Positions 26,350 through 35,010 of a DNA stretch of 64,000 bases are shown piece after piece. A program made the position numbers and the translations under genes. The notes under the pieces were generated by a model. That model saw only the letters and a program-made list of their open reading frames with translations. It ran no database searches and was not told the DNA's origin. Position 1 is the stretch's first letter. Every line of letters starts with the position of its first letter. This stretch comes from Solibacillus isronensis. GTDB taxonomy: Bacteria > Bacillota > Bacilli > Bacillales_A > Planococcaceae. The DNA is taken from contig NZ_JAMBOC010000001.1 of the NCBI RefSeq assembly GCF_023715405.1, positions 1,984,001 to 2,048,000 on the forward strand, written 5' to 3'.

Positions 26350-27026
26350 TATTTGTCACGCTCCTCTTTGTCAGTTGACTTATGGATAGCTGTATTCGTT
26401 GCTTCTTTCACTTCACTGAAATATGCCTGTGCCTCTTGAATTTCACTTCTAATTGAGGACATTTCTTCATCTAATCGGAATGCTGCTTCAGCTGCGCTTT
26501 GCAATCGATTTTTTATTTCTTCAGGGAAAATCCCTTTATACTTGTAGTTCATGGAATGTTCAATTGATGCCCAGAAGTTCATCGCTAATGTACGAATTTG
26601 TATTTCTGCCACAACTACGATGCGACCTTGAATCGTTTCTACCGGATACTCAATAATCATATGGTGTGAACGATAGCCACTCGGTTTACTATGTGTAATA
26701 TAATCTTTTTCCTCGATAACTTTCATATCATTACGCTGACGGATCAGTTCGGTTACTGTTGCTATATCATCAACGAACTGACACATAATCCGTACACCGG
26801 CGATATCTTGCAATTCATTTCCTAAACGCGCAGTCGGTTCGAATGGTATCCCTTTATCAAGCGATTTGTCATATATACTAGCAAGTGGTTTTACACGACC
26901 TGTCACAAATTCAATCGGCGAATTGGCACTCATAATACCAAATTGCGAACGCATTCCTTTTAATTTTATTTTAAGTTCATCCACAGCTTGTCGATATGGA
27001 CTCAAAAATACTTCCCACTGCCCCAA
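26349..27026 (-). CDS. relQ: Small alarmone synthetase (RelQ/YjbM)
   Basis: A 225-residue (p)ppGpp synthetase without hydrolase or regulatory domains. The synthetase core is seen: [38 protein letters not shown] and [19 protein letters not shown]-terminal acidic helix fits tetramer formation of RelQ. The start is TTG 27026, 8 nt after GGGGGG. This is the first gene of the relQ-ppnK-yjbO operon. Confidence 0.94.
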   Translation of the reverse strand: MGQWEVFLSPYRQAVDELKIKLKGMRSQFGIMSANSPIEFVTGRVKPLASIYDKSLDKGIPFEPTARLGNELQDIAGVRIMCQFVDDIATVTELIRQRNDMKVIEEKDYITHSKPSGYRSHHMIIEYPVETIQGRIVVVAEIQIRTLAMNFWASIEHSMNYKYKGIFPEEIKNRLQSAAEAAFRLDEEMSSIRSEIQEAQAYFSEVKEATNTAIHKSTDKEERDK

Positions 27027-27181
27027 TTTAAAAACCCCCCAACTAGAAATAGTTCATACCTGTCACACTATTTCATCAACACGTTGTTTCAAACAATTAT
27101 ACTTCTTGTAGACGAGAAATACACATTTCACACCTAAATCACGTGAAATGACCGTTTTTCTTGTGATAATTAAGTTTATTA

Positions 27182-27628
27182 CTATTTATTCAAGAATTCG
27201 GCAAATGCCTTTTCGATATTATCAACAAATTGATCTCCATAGTTGCTGTTGCCTTCAATATTATAAAGCAATCCTTGTAATTCATCAGCAAATTGTTGAA
27301 GCGGCAGCAGACCATCTTCCACTTTCAAGTATGTTTTTTGCTCTGCCAATAACATTTGTAATAGTTGCGGCCATACATTTTTTGAAAAGCTAATATAACT
27401 GTATGCCTCATTTTCTTCTATGATATAAAGAAACGCCTCATTATCCGAATCGACGATCACTTGCCCTGTCGATTGCAATTGGCTAAGTTGTTTCTTTTCA
27501 TTTAAAATAAAATAGATTTCATTATGTACTACTTCAACATGATCAATTAAATATACGTTTCGCAATGAATTAATCTCCTTTTTCTTTTCATCACCGGAAA
27601 ATGTCGGTTGATAAAATTGATGATCCAT
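27182..27628 (-). CDS. yjbL: UPF0738 protein YjbL
   Basis: A 148-residue acidic protein of unknown function conserved next to yjbK and yjbM in Bacillus. It has no signal peptide or known motif. GAAGGG precedes the ATG at 5 nt. It is divergent from the CYTH gene, and the two share a promoter region of about 100 bp. Confidence 0.75.
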   Translation of the reverse strand: MDHQFYQPTFSGDEKKKEINSLRNVYLIDHVEVVHNEIYFILNEKKQLSQLQSTGQVIVDSDNEAFLYIIEENEAYSYISFSKNVWPQLLQMLLAEQKTYLKVEDGLLPLQQFADELQGLLYNIEGNSNYGDQFVDNIEKAFAEFLNK

Positions 27629-27732
27629 CTACCCTTCACATTTTACCATAGGACACTCATTTGGTGCAGAAACGTTTAATTCTTACAGCCATTGGATTTA
27701 ATTGAAAACTATTACTAAAAAGGACGATGAAA

Positions 27733-28320
27733 ATGACACAGCAAATTGAAATAGAATTCAAGAATATACTAACAAAGTCACAGTATGAACAGCTTCTTGA
27801 AACATTCTCCATAAAAAGCGAACAAATTATTCGTCAAGTTAACCATTACTTTGATACAAAAGAAAACCATCTAAAACAAATTCACAGCGCTCTTCGAATT
27901 CGTGTCGTGGAAGATTCGATTGAATTTACGTTAAAAGAAAAAGCTTCCAAACACCAGCATCTAGAAACGACAGATTATTTAGCACGTGAGGAAGCAGATC
28001 GTATGCTGGCCGGTGATGGAGTGCCCCCGTATTCTGTAAGCGAAAGACTGGCGTTATTTAATATTCCGGTTGGCGATTTGCACTGTTACGGTACATTGAC
28101 GACCGACCGTGTGGAAATCCCATATAAAGGTGGTTTGCTCGTGTTTGACCATTCTTTCTATTTGCACTGCGACGATTATGAGGTAGAATATGAGACACAT
28201 GATGAAGCAGTCGGAAAGGAAATTTTCTCCGAATTTTTGGCACATCATGAAATTGAGCCACAGCCTGCGCAAAAGAAAATTGTGCGCTTTATGACGGCTT
28301 TAAACAATCAGAAAGGCTAG
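27733..28320 (+). CDS. yjbK: CYTH-domain protein YjbK
   Basis: A 195-residue triphosphate-tunnel protein. The N-terminal ExExK motif (EIEFK) is followed by Arg/Lys/Glu strands (ALRIRVVEDSIEFTLKEK) of the CYTH tunnel. Such enzymes hydrolyse inorganic triphosphate or act on ATP/thiamine triphosphate; this member is not assigned. The ATG at 27733 has the best ribosome-site spacing (AGGA, 8 nt); an ATG 6 nt earlier is too close. It is followed by cwlQ after 8 nt. Confidence 0.88.
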   Translation: MTQQIEIEFKNILTKSQYEQLLETFSIKSEQIIRQVNHYFDTKENHLKQIHSALRIRVVEDSIEFTLKEKASKHQHLETTDYLAREEADRMLAGDGVPPYSVSERLALFNIPVGDLHCYGTLTTDRVEIPYKGGLLVFDHSFYLHCDDYEVEYETHDEAVGKEIFSEFLAHHEIEPQPAQKKIVRFMTALNNQKG

Positions 28321-28328
28321 GTGCTGTG

Positions 28329-29111
28329 ATGGATATTTCATCAATGAAAACATTGCTTGAACTTCAGGCAATGCAGAATTTAAATACATCCAATCAGTCA
28401 AGCGCAAGTGTATTATCATCATCTACGTCGACTTTATTTTCCGATTTAATGAGCGACATTTTAGGCGGACAATCTTTATCAAGTTCGCTAACTGGACTTG
28501 GTGATGTTAGCACTTTCCAGCAGTTAACGGATTCCGAACAAACTTCTAATTCGCAGCAGCAAAACTCGGCTGCTCAAAACTATATCGCAACATTTTTGTT
28601 GAATAATTCAACTAACTTAACGAATTTACCGGGTACATTCAACAGCCTTTCAGCAAGTAATGAAACATCCACAATTGAACAGTATATGACGGATTTTACA
28701 AGAAAGACCGATGTAGCAAATTTCTTTGCCGGTGCTGAAACTTATCAAGCAGAAATTGCTGCTGCCGCTAAGAAATACAATTTACCTGAAAAACTGATTA
28801 CTTCCGTTATTAAACAGGAGTCGAACTTTAAAGCATCTGCCACTAGTGCTGCCGGCGCATCCGGTTTAATGCAGCTCATGCCTGCAACTGCGCGCTATTT
28901 AGGGGTGTCTGATCGTTTTGACCCTGCCCAAAATATTATGGGTGGCGCAAAATATTTACGCCAAATGCTCGACCAGTTTGATAATAATGTGGAAACAGCG
29001 CTTGCTGCGTACAATGCAGGTCCTGGAAATGTAAAAAAATACGGGGGTATCCCTCCTTTCCAAGAAACTCAAAACTATGTCAAAAAAATAATGAACTATA
29101 TGAATGTGTAA
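28329..29111 (+). CDS. cwlQ: Lytic transglycosylase (CwlQ/YjbJ type)
   Basis: A 260-residue enzyme that cleaves glycan strands of peptidoglycan. The last 115 residues form an SLT domain: catalytic Glu in SVIKQESNFKASA, then GASGLMQLMPATA, then NVETALAAYNAGPGNVKKYGG. The first 140 residues are Ser/Thr/Asn/Gln-rich low complexity with no clear signal peptide, as in the B. subtilis protein. A GTG 3 nt before the ATG is less likely. Confidence 0.88.
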   Translation: MDISSMKTLLELQAMQNLNTSNQSSASVLSSSTSTLFSDLMSDILGGQSLSSSLTGLGDVSTFQQLTDSEQTSNSQQQNSAAQNYIATFLLNNSTNLTNLPGTFNSLSASNETSTIEQYMTDFTRKTDVANFFAGAETYQAEIAAAAKKYNLPEKLITSVIKQESNFKASATSAAGASGLMQLMPATARYLGVSDRFDPAQNIMGGAKYLRQMLDQFDNNVETALAAYNAGPGNVKKYGGIPPFQETQNYVKKIMNYMNV

Positions 29112-29356
29112 ATTATTTATAAATAGCGGTGAACTTGTCGTGAAAATTTGAAGACGAAAGCCAAAAGGGATTTTGAGATTTTATTGTTTATGCTCCTGAA
29201 ATGCTGTATTTTGGATTAGTTGGAAAATCGTTGTGAACACCTATTAAATCAACAATTCCACCGTTCTGATAATAGATGTGAAACGCCCTTCAAATTTTTT
29301 GGCAGGGCACTTTATTTGTTAAAATGGCCCTACGTTGCTAGAATGATTGTATCGCC

Positions 29357-29400
29357 TATATGAAATTTACATTACTTACATGACATTCATATTTCATATA
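29357..29400 (+). promoter_or_regulatory. Long inverted repeat upstream of the globin gene
   Basis: TATATGAAAT (29357-29366) and ATTTCATATA (29391-29400) are perfect 10-bp inverted arms with 24 nt between, ending 32 bp before the globin start. The spacing equals about three helical turns centre to centre, which suits a dimeric regulator bound twice. The remaining 29112-29356 spacer shows no gene and no strong hairpin. Confidence 0.5.
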
Positions 29401-29432
29401 CTGGCAAAGAAAGACACAAAGGAGTATAACTA

Positions 29433-29831
29433 ATGAATCGAAAATATACGATTCCTTATGAGGAACTCGGTGCTGAAAAGCTTTCTGAATTAATTAACGC
29501 GTTCTACTCTCGAGTGGCGAAGCATCCTTTATTAATTCCTATTTTTCCTGAAGATCTGACGGAAACAATTCGTAAACAAATACAATTCCAAACGCAGTAT
29601 CTTGGGGGGCCTAACCTTTTCTCTGAAGAACATGGTCATCCAATGATGCGTGCTAGACATATGCATTTTAAAATTACACCCGATCGTGCCCAGGCATGGC
29701 TTGAATGTATGGCAGAGGCGATGGACGAAGTGGGCTTGGACGGGAAATTCCGTGAAGTTTACTATAAGCGTCTCGTAATGACTGCTCACCATATGGTCAA
29801 CGCCCCAAATGATGAGGAGGGATTTGAGTGA
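29433..29831 (+). CDS. yjbI: Group II truncated haemoglobin YjbI
   Basis: A 132-residue globin of the trHbO type. Visible are the B10 Tyr (NAFYSRV), the proximal His region (RARHMHFKIT, near residue 76) and the G8 Trp (AWLECM). In B. subtilis YjbI works with YjbH and protects against oxidative protein modification. It overlaps spxH by 4 nt, so the two are made together. Confidence 0.92.
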   Translation: MNRKYTIPYEELGAEKLSELINAFYSRVAKHPLLIPIFPEDLTETIRKQIQFQTQYLGGPNLFSEEHGHPMMRARHMHFKITPDRAQAWLECMAEAMDEVGLDGKFREVYYKRLVMTAHHMVNAPNDEEGFE

Positions 29832-30649
29832 ATAATATCCAACTTTTACAGCAACCTGTTGCACCATCCACATGTAATAAACCGATTGAGCTTTACATTT
29901 TTATTGACCCCCTTTGCGAAAAAGCATTATCTCTTCAAACGACAATGCGTAAACTGCAAGTAGAATATGGTCATTACTTTACATGTCGATATGTCCTTAG
30001 TACGGAACTCTCTGCTCTCAACAGCATGACGAGCCGGATGAAAGGCTGTGTTTCCGGAGCGGAATTGGATATTACACATCCAGCATTACCTTCAATTGCA
30101 ATTAAAGCGGCTGAACTTCAAGGAAAGCGAGCAGGTTTCCGCTATTTAAACAAAGTTCAAGAAGTAGCGACACTTAATACACGCAATATCAATTCCCATG
30201 CGACTTTAATTGAAATCGCACAGCAAGTTAACCTGGATATGGATGAGTTCGTGTCCGACTTTGGTTCAAAAGAAGCAGCTCGCGCCTTCCAATGTGATTT
30301 ATACTTAACACGTGAAATGGAAGTTGAAGAAATTCCAAGCATCGTATTTTTCAATGAGTGCATTGAAGATGAAGGCCTGAAAGTAAGCGGTTCTTATAAT
30401 TATGAAGTTTACGAGCATATTTTAGCAGAATTGCTAGGAGAAGAATTAATTCGCCAACCGGTTCCCGCATTAGACGAGTTATTCGATCGATTCAGCACCC
30501 TTACAACAGCTGAAGTAGCCGAAATCTACTCAATCAATGAACAACTGGCAGAACGCGAATTAAAGAAACGTATGCTACAGCAAAAAGTAGAACGCATCAT
30601 GACTGACGAAATTACACTATGGCGTGCAAAAGAACGCACGACCTACTAA
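29828..30649 (+). CDS. spxH: ClpXP adaptor SpxH (YjbH), DsbA-like, lacking CxxC
   Basis: It presents the redox regulator Spx to ClpXP. The 273-residue DsbA-like fold is clear (IELYIFIDPLC, KAAELQGKRAGFRYLNKVQE, EDEGLKVSGSYNYEVYEHIL). In the B. subtilis protein, as I recall it, the first strand ends in PLCPEC and the N-terminus has a His/Cys zinc-binding stretch; here it reads PLCEKA and the His/Cys stretch is absent. GTG start behind GGAGGG. Its target, Spx, is encoded at 35978-36376. Confidence 0.88.
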   Translation: MNNIQLLQQPVAPSTCNKPIELYIFIDPLCEKALSLQTTMRKLQVEYGHYFTCRYVLSTELSALNSMTSRMKGCVSGAELDITHPALPSIAIKAAELQGKRAGFRYLNKVQEVATLNTRNINSHATLIEIAQQVNLDMDEFVSDFGSKEAARAFQCDLYLTREMEVEEIPSIVFFNECIEDEGLKVSGSYNYEVYEHILAELLGEELIRQPVPALDELFDRFSTLTTAEVAEIYSINEQLAERELKKRMLQQKVERIMTDEITLWRAKERTTY

Positions 30650-30682
30650 ATAATTTATAAAACGCACTTATACAATATTTTC

Positions 30683-30715
30683 ACCAGCTATGCATTCATG
30701 CAGGCTGGTTTTTTT
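30683..30715 (+). terminator. Terminator of yjbI-spxH
   Basis: Stem ACCAGC/GCTGGT with inner pairing (TGCAT/ATGCA) and seven T after it. Confidence 0.85.
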
Positions 30716-30914
30716 ATGTTTTCTGCAGGATATTTGAAATTCAATAAGTACAATAGAGTTTTTTGATGATATGAGGATAGACATAGGTAAATTTGCCCCT
30801 GTGTTCGTTCAGGCCGTCGTGAAAGGAGAACTTGCTAGCCTAAGTCAGGTGGAATGCAGAAGCAATTGTGAGGGATTTAGAGGCGTTTTGGATGAAGTGC
30901 AGTAATCTTTATTT

Positions 30915-30943
30915 TATTCGCCGTTTGGATTGGAAAAGTAGAA
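30915..30943 (+). repeat. 29-bp direct repeat, copy 1
   Basis: This segment starting TATTCGCCGTTTGG and ending AAAGTAGAA is identical to 31141-31169. It includes one motif unit of the 21-bp array plus about 20 bp of its upstream flank, so it is a recent duplication inside the array. Confidence 0.95.
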
Positions 30944-31297
30944 GTTTTTGGGGGAAAAATAGAATGTTCTCCTTGGAATGTGGAAAAGTTCGAATGAAAT
31001 GTAGAAAGTATTTCTGTTTATGTAGAACACTCCTCCTTTATTTACCTTTTCGATCGAGAAAGGAGAATCGTCCGAGGTGAATGGAGAACATTTGCCCTGA
31101 AATGTGGAAAGTTTCAAGCTTAAGTAGATTGCTCCGTCTATATTCGCCGTTTGGATTGGAAAAGTAGAATCTTTTGAGGTAAAAGTAGAATGTTGCTCCT
31201 AGTATGTAGAAACTTTTCATCGGAGTGTAGAACACTTGCCTGATTAAGTAGAACGCCCTCCCCCATTAAACCCGAATACACGAATAATGGAGAACAA
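30935..31297 (+). repeat. 21-bp phased repeat array A
   Basis: The G of the GAA core lies at 30941, 30962, 30983, 31004, 31025, then 31065, 31086, 31107, 31127, then 31167, 31188, 31209, 31230, 31251 and 31292. Ten steps are exactly 21, one is 20, and three are about two units (40-41). The motif is near AAAGTAGAA or AATGTRGAA and the bases between are unrelated. Weaker units may extend left to about 30828. The array fills the gap between convergent spxH and pepF and ends 10 bp before a strong hairpin. Frames inside encode only heptapeptide echoes of the period and have no ribosome site. Confidence 0.9.
31141..31169 (+). repeat. 29-bp direct repeat, copy 2
   Basis: Identical to 30915-30943, 226 bp downstream. 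It interrupts the 21-bp step between the anchors at 31127 and 31167. Confidence 0.95.
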
Positions 31298-31301
31298 AAA
31301 C

Positions 31302-31343
31302 AAAAGAGGCGCCTTATTCTCGAGAAATAAGACGCCTCTTTTT
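31302..31343. terminator. Strong hairpin closing array A
   Basis: Stem AAAGAGGCG-TTATT with AATAA-CGCCTCTTT (2-nt internal mismatch) and T runs on both strands. It lies 12 bp after the last array motif and about 350 bp from the nearest gene end. Confidence 0.85.
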
Positions 31344-31660
31344 CACAAAGGGGATGGGAGAAATGTTCACGTTCAAACAAAGGGGTGTATGTTTGTTATG
31401 TGATTTATTTCACGAGTATTACTCTATCATGGAATAATATTTCTTGCAATGTATCTTTCACAATTTCACAAATTCGTCATATAGTAAGCGTTTCCAAGCG
31501 AAGTAATGAGGTTTAAAGTAAAATGTCATAAATTCTTCTTTAATTATCTGCCTTAAACGCCGATATATCAACACTCAGAAAGCCTTTCCTTCCAACTATA
31601 ACCGTTAAAACATACTCATCAAACTTCACCAAAACAAAGTAAATTTCCATTTTTTCAAGC
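31344..31660. other. Spacer with no recognised feature
   Basis: About 315 bp of AT-rich sequence between the array hairpin and the pepF terminator. I see no gene, repeat or stem-loop in it. Confidence 0.5.
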
Positions 31661-31690
31661 AAAAAACGCACCTGAAACAGATGCGTTTTC
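31661..31690 (-). terminator. Terminator of pepF
   Basis: Stem AAAACGCA/TGCGTTTT with an inner CTG/CAG pair and a T run on the minus strand, directly after the pepF stop. Confidence 0.88.
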
Positions 31691-31698
31691 ACAAACTA

Positions 31699-33507
31699 TT
31701 AATTATTCAATAATAATTTTTCAAGCTCTTCCAGCTTCTCTTCGAATACTTTACATGCCAATGCGATCGGTTCCGGAGATTCCATATCTACACCTGCAGC
31801 TTTTAATACTTCAATCGGGAAGTCCGAGCAGCCTGCTTTCAGGAAGTTGTTAATATAACGCTCAACTGCCGGTTCGCCTTCTTCTAAAATTTGTTTAGAT
31901 AATGCTGTTGCCGCTGATTGACCTGTTGCATACTGATATACGTAATAGTTGTAGTAGAAGTGTGGAATACGTGCCCATTCCAGACCGATTTCTTCGTCTA
32001 CTGTCATTGCATCACCAAAGTATTGTTTGTTTAAATCGTAATAAATCGATGTTAATTTTTCCGATGTGATCGATTCGCCTTTTGCATCTAATTCGTGAAT
32101 CATATGCTCAAACTCAGCGAACATTGTTTGACGGAATACCGTACCGCGGAAACCATCCAGCCATTGATTTAATAAATAGATTTTCTGCTTATCATCATCC
32201 AATGTTTTCATTAAGTGATTAAATAATAGTTCTTCGTTACACGTTGAAGCCACTTCCGCAACGAAAATCGAGTAATCTGCATATTGATACGGCTGGTTGG
32301 CACGTGAATAATAACTGTGCATCGAGTGGCCGAATTCATGTGCCAATGTATAAAGGTTATTCACATTATTTTGCCAGTTCATTAAGACATACGGATTTGT
32401 ACCGAACGTTCCCGAAGAATAGGCACCGCTGCGTTTCCCTTTGTTTTCTAGCACGTCTACCCAACGGCTTTCCAAACCTTTTTCAACGATTTCCTGATAT
32501 TCTTTACCAAGTGGCGCGAAGCTTTCTACCATCGTTTTCTTTGCTTCGTCATATGTTACTTCCATTTTCACTTCTTTAACAAGCGGCGTAAACAGATCGT
32601 ACATATGCAGCTCATCTACACCAAGTACTTTTTTGCGAAGCTCTACATAACGGTGTAATGCCGGTAAGTAATCATGGATTGTTGAAACAAGCTGGTCATA
32701 CACTTTTTCAGGAATGAAGTTATTGCTAAGTGCTGCATGACGAGCAGAATTGTAATTACGAACTTTTGCATTAGCATTATGCGCTTTTACATTCCCAGCT
32801 AAAGTTGTCGCAAATGTATTTTTATATTGGCCGTAAGTTTTGTAAACGGCTTTAAATGCTGCCTCACGTACTTCACGATTGTCGCTTTCAAGCATTGTAA
32901 TATAGTTACCGTGCGTAATTTGTACTTCTTCTCCATCTTCCCCTATGATTTTCGGGAATTCTAAATCAGCATTGTTTAAAGCGCTGAATGTTTTGCCAGC
33001 TGTCGATGTCACTTCAGAAAATTGTGCCAGCAACTCTTCCTTTTCAGCAGATAAAATATGAGGACGGCCCAAGTTTAGTTCTTTTAGGCTTTGTTCATAT
33101 AGTGAAAGTGGTTCATAGCTTTCCACATAGCTGTTTAAAGTCGCTTCATCCAATGCCAAAATTTCAGGTGTAATAAATGACCACGCTGCTCCTGCATTTG
33201 TAAGAACAGAGCGAATACGACCATCAAGATCCTGGTATTTACTATTCGTCGTATCCTGATCATGCTTCAAATGAGAATATACATATAACTTGCTCAGACG
33301 CTCGTATAATGCATCACTGAACTGCAATGTATTGTATAAGCTTTCCGCGCTATCTGCTACTTTCCCTTTATAATCCGAAGCTTTTTTTGATAATTGTTCC
33401 ACTTCTTTCAGTTCAGCTTCCCAAGCTTCATCGGATTCAAAAATTGTTGTTAAATCCCATGTTAATTGCTCAGGTACTTCTTCACGCGTTAAAATTTGCT
33501 TTGCCAT
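31699..33507 (-). CDS. pepF: Oligoendopeptidase F (M3B metallopeptidase)
   Basis: A 602-residue cytoplasmic zinc endopeptidase that cuts peptides of about 7 to 17 residues. The zinc motif HEFGH (LAHEFGHSMHS) is near residue 390, with the third ligand Glu in VAEVASTCNEELL. N-terminal sequence TREEVPEQLTWDL is typical of PepF. AGGAGG precedes the ATG. In B. subtilis overexpression of the homologue YjbG inhibits sporulation. It follows coiA on the same strand after 54 nt. Confidence 0.95.
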   Translation of the reverse strand: MAKQILTREEVPEQLTWDLTTIFESDEAWEAELKEVEQLSKKASDYKGKVADSAESLYNTLQFSDALYERLSKLYVYSHLKHDQDTTNSKYQDLDGRIRSVLTNAGAAWSFITPEILALDEATLNSYVESYEPLSLYEQSLKELNLGRPHILSAEKEELLAQFSEVTSTAGKTFSALNNADLEFPKIIGEDGEEVQITHGNYITMLESDNREVREAAFKAVYKTYGQYKNTFATTLAGNVKAHNANAKVRNYNSARHAALSNNFIPEKVYDQLVSTIHDYLPALHRYVELRKKVLGVDELHMYDLFTPLVKEVKMEVTYDEAKKTMVESFAPLGKEYQEIVEKGLESRWVDVLENKGKRSGAYSSGTFGTNPYVLMNWQNNVNNLYTLAHEFGHSMHSYYSRANQPYQYADYSIFVAEVASTCNEELLFNHLMKTLDDDKQKIYLLNQWLDGFRGTVFRQTMFAEFEHMIHELDAKGESITSEKLTSIYYDLNKQYFGDAMTVDEEIGLEWARIPHFYYNYYVYQYATGQSAATALSKQILEEGEPAVERYINNFLKAGCSDFPIEVLKAAGVDMESPEPIALACKVFEEKLEELEKLLLNN

Positions 33508-33561
33508 TTATTTGCCTCCTACTATTCCGATATTCGAAATTATAAATCTATTTAAACAATT

Positions 33562-34689
33562 TCAACATCCAAATGCAACCAATTCGTCGTACAGAACATT
33601 AAAAAGTTGTTCCTCGGCGATATTCTCACCCAGTTGCTCAATATTGAGATGTCTTAAAATTGCTAAATAGTGTTCCACCGCCGCTTTTCGCTCATCCGTC
33701 AACTTCAATTGACTCCATTTGAAAAAATAAGGAATTGCATGTACATTCATCGTTTTGGGAGTGAGCGCATGGTAGTCCATAAAATGAAAAAGCCCTACTT
33801 GCCATTCTATACAAAATTGATTAAAAGCATGCGTATTGTAAACAGGAATCCCCAAAAAAATCGGGAACTCCGTCATCGTTAGCCTTAATTCATAAATTGA
33901 ACGGAAAAATTGATCGTTTACCCCTTTTTTGCTTAATAGGAGACGGGGATGGATATAGTATTCCCGATATTTCCTGTAGTTTTTCAGGAGCAGATGAAAT
34001 TGGGATTTTGATACTTTTTCAGGAACCAACAGCGGAAAACGTTGTTGACTAAGGGGCAATGGCTTAACAACAGCGAAATACTGCCATTTATGAAGATGAA
34101 TTAAATTGCTAATATAGTAGAAGGTTTTACTTTTTACATCATAGGTGATGAGGAATTTCTGTTCTTTATACTGTTGCATAAATTGGGAATGTGTATGATT
34201 GATTGAAACTTTTACGATACCGGTACCTTTGAATTTATCGGGAGTATGCAAAATCCATATCGGCGTTATTTTTGCTTGCAAATAGCCTCTAGTACGCTGT
34301 TGAAAAGATGGATGCGCGATTGGACTGCACTGAAATTCGATTGCATATTGATGATTTTTTATTGTGATGAGAATATCCGGTCGCTGTTGAAGCTGCGGCA
34401 AATACGGTTCCAGGACGGGACGTAGCTGAAGGCTCGTAAAAAGTTCAAAGAGGTGTTGTTTCCCAAGGAGATGTTCGGCAGATTCCCCTTCAGAAAACAA
34501 GGAATCACATTCACTATTTTTTTCATGTGCAAAGTGGGGAATTCTTATATGTCCAGCCTTTAATAAAAGCTGTTCTTTACATTGAGGGCAGAAAAAGGAC
34601 TGCTGCTTTCTTATTCTTTGTAATTCATCCAGCGGTAGTTTCGACGTTAAATGGAATAATTGCTGTTGTTCGGTCATTGCGACCAGCAT
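33562..34689 (-). CDS. coiA: Competence protein CoiA
   Basis: A 375-residue protein needed in streptococci and Bacillus for recombination of incoming DNA. Features: an N-terminal zinc-finger-like CPQC and the FAHEK box (residues 30-60), then a nuclease-like core with RPDILI and YAIEFQCSPIAHPSF, i.e. the D and E-x-Q of a PD-(D/E)xK-type fold. The ATG at 34689 is 9 nt after GGAG; the frame extends 17 codons further without a ribosome site. It sits between mecA and pepF, as in B. subtilis. Confidence 0.88.
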   Translation of the reverse strand: MLVAMTEQQQLFHLTSKLPLDELQRIRKQQSFFCPQCKEQLLLKAGHIRIPHFAHEKNSECDSLFSEGESAEHLLGKQHLFELFTSLQLRPVLEPYLPQLQQRPDILITIKNHQYAIEFQCSPIAHPSFQQRTRGYLQAKITPIWILHTPDKFKGTGIVKVSINHTHSQFMQQYKEQKFLITYDVKSKTFYYISNLIHLHKWQYFAVVKPLPLSQQRFPLLVPEKVSKSQFHLLLKNYRKYREYYIHPRLLLSKKGVNDQFFRSIYELRLTMTEFPIFLGIPVYNTHAFNQFCIEWQVGLFHFMDYHALTPKTMNVHAIPYFFKWSQLKLTDERKAAVEHYLAILRHLNIEQLGENIAEEQLFNVLYDELVAFGC

Positions 34690-34779
34690 TTGCTTCCACT
34701 CCTTTTTAACCATCTTAATGAAATGCATATTCATTTTCAACTTGTAAATAGTAACTATTGGAAACTGGTTTTTTCAATG

Positions 34780-34937
34780 GATTTCTACTTTTATTGATTA
34801 CCGTCCCCCTTTATAGACGAACTTTCCACTTTTCCGTCACAAGGTTCTACTTTCTCGATGCCCTATTCTGCTTCACACGCACTATATTCAACTTTCCTCA
34901 ACCAATATTCTACTTTTGCCGCTCTATATTCTACTTC
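34780..34937 (-). repeat. 21-bp phased repeat array B
   Basis: On the minus strand the G of the GAA core falls at plus positions 34931, 34910, 34889, 34868, 34847 and 34826, five exact 21-bp steps, with one more at 34785 (41). The motif is GTAGAATAT or GTAGAACC-like (plus strand TATTCTAC). The array lies between the start of coiA and the mecA terminator; units are oriented opposite to arrays A, C and D. Confidence 0.88.
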
Positions 34938-34967
34938 CTCCAACCAGATATCCCCCAGCACAAACAC

Positions 34968-34996
34968 AAAAAAGCCACCTGAAATCAGGTGACTTT
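34968..34996 (-). terminator. Terminator of mecA
   Basis: Stem AAAG-ACCTGA/TCAGGT-CTTT with a 2-nt loop and A/T runs, 15 bp after the mecA stop. Confidence 0.8.
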
Positions 34997-35010
34997 CGTA
35001 AACTGCTGTC

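Noticed and set aside
30935..31297. CRISPR array
   Set aside because: The conserved part is only about 10 bp and variable, the period is 21 bp, and no cas genes are in the window.
34758..34982. A 74-residue plus-strand frame rich in Phe and Tyr
   Set aside because: It is the translation of array B and continues through the mecA terminator; no ribosome site.
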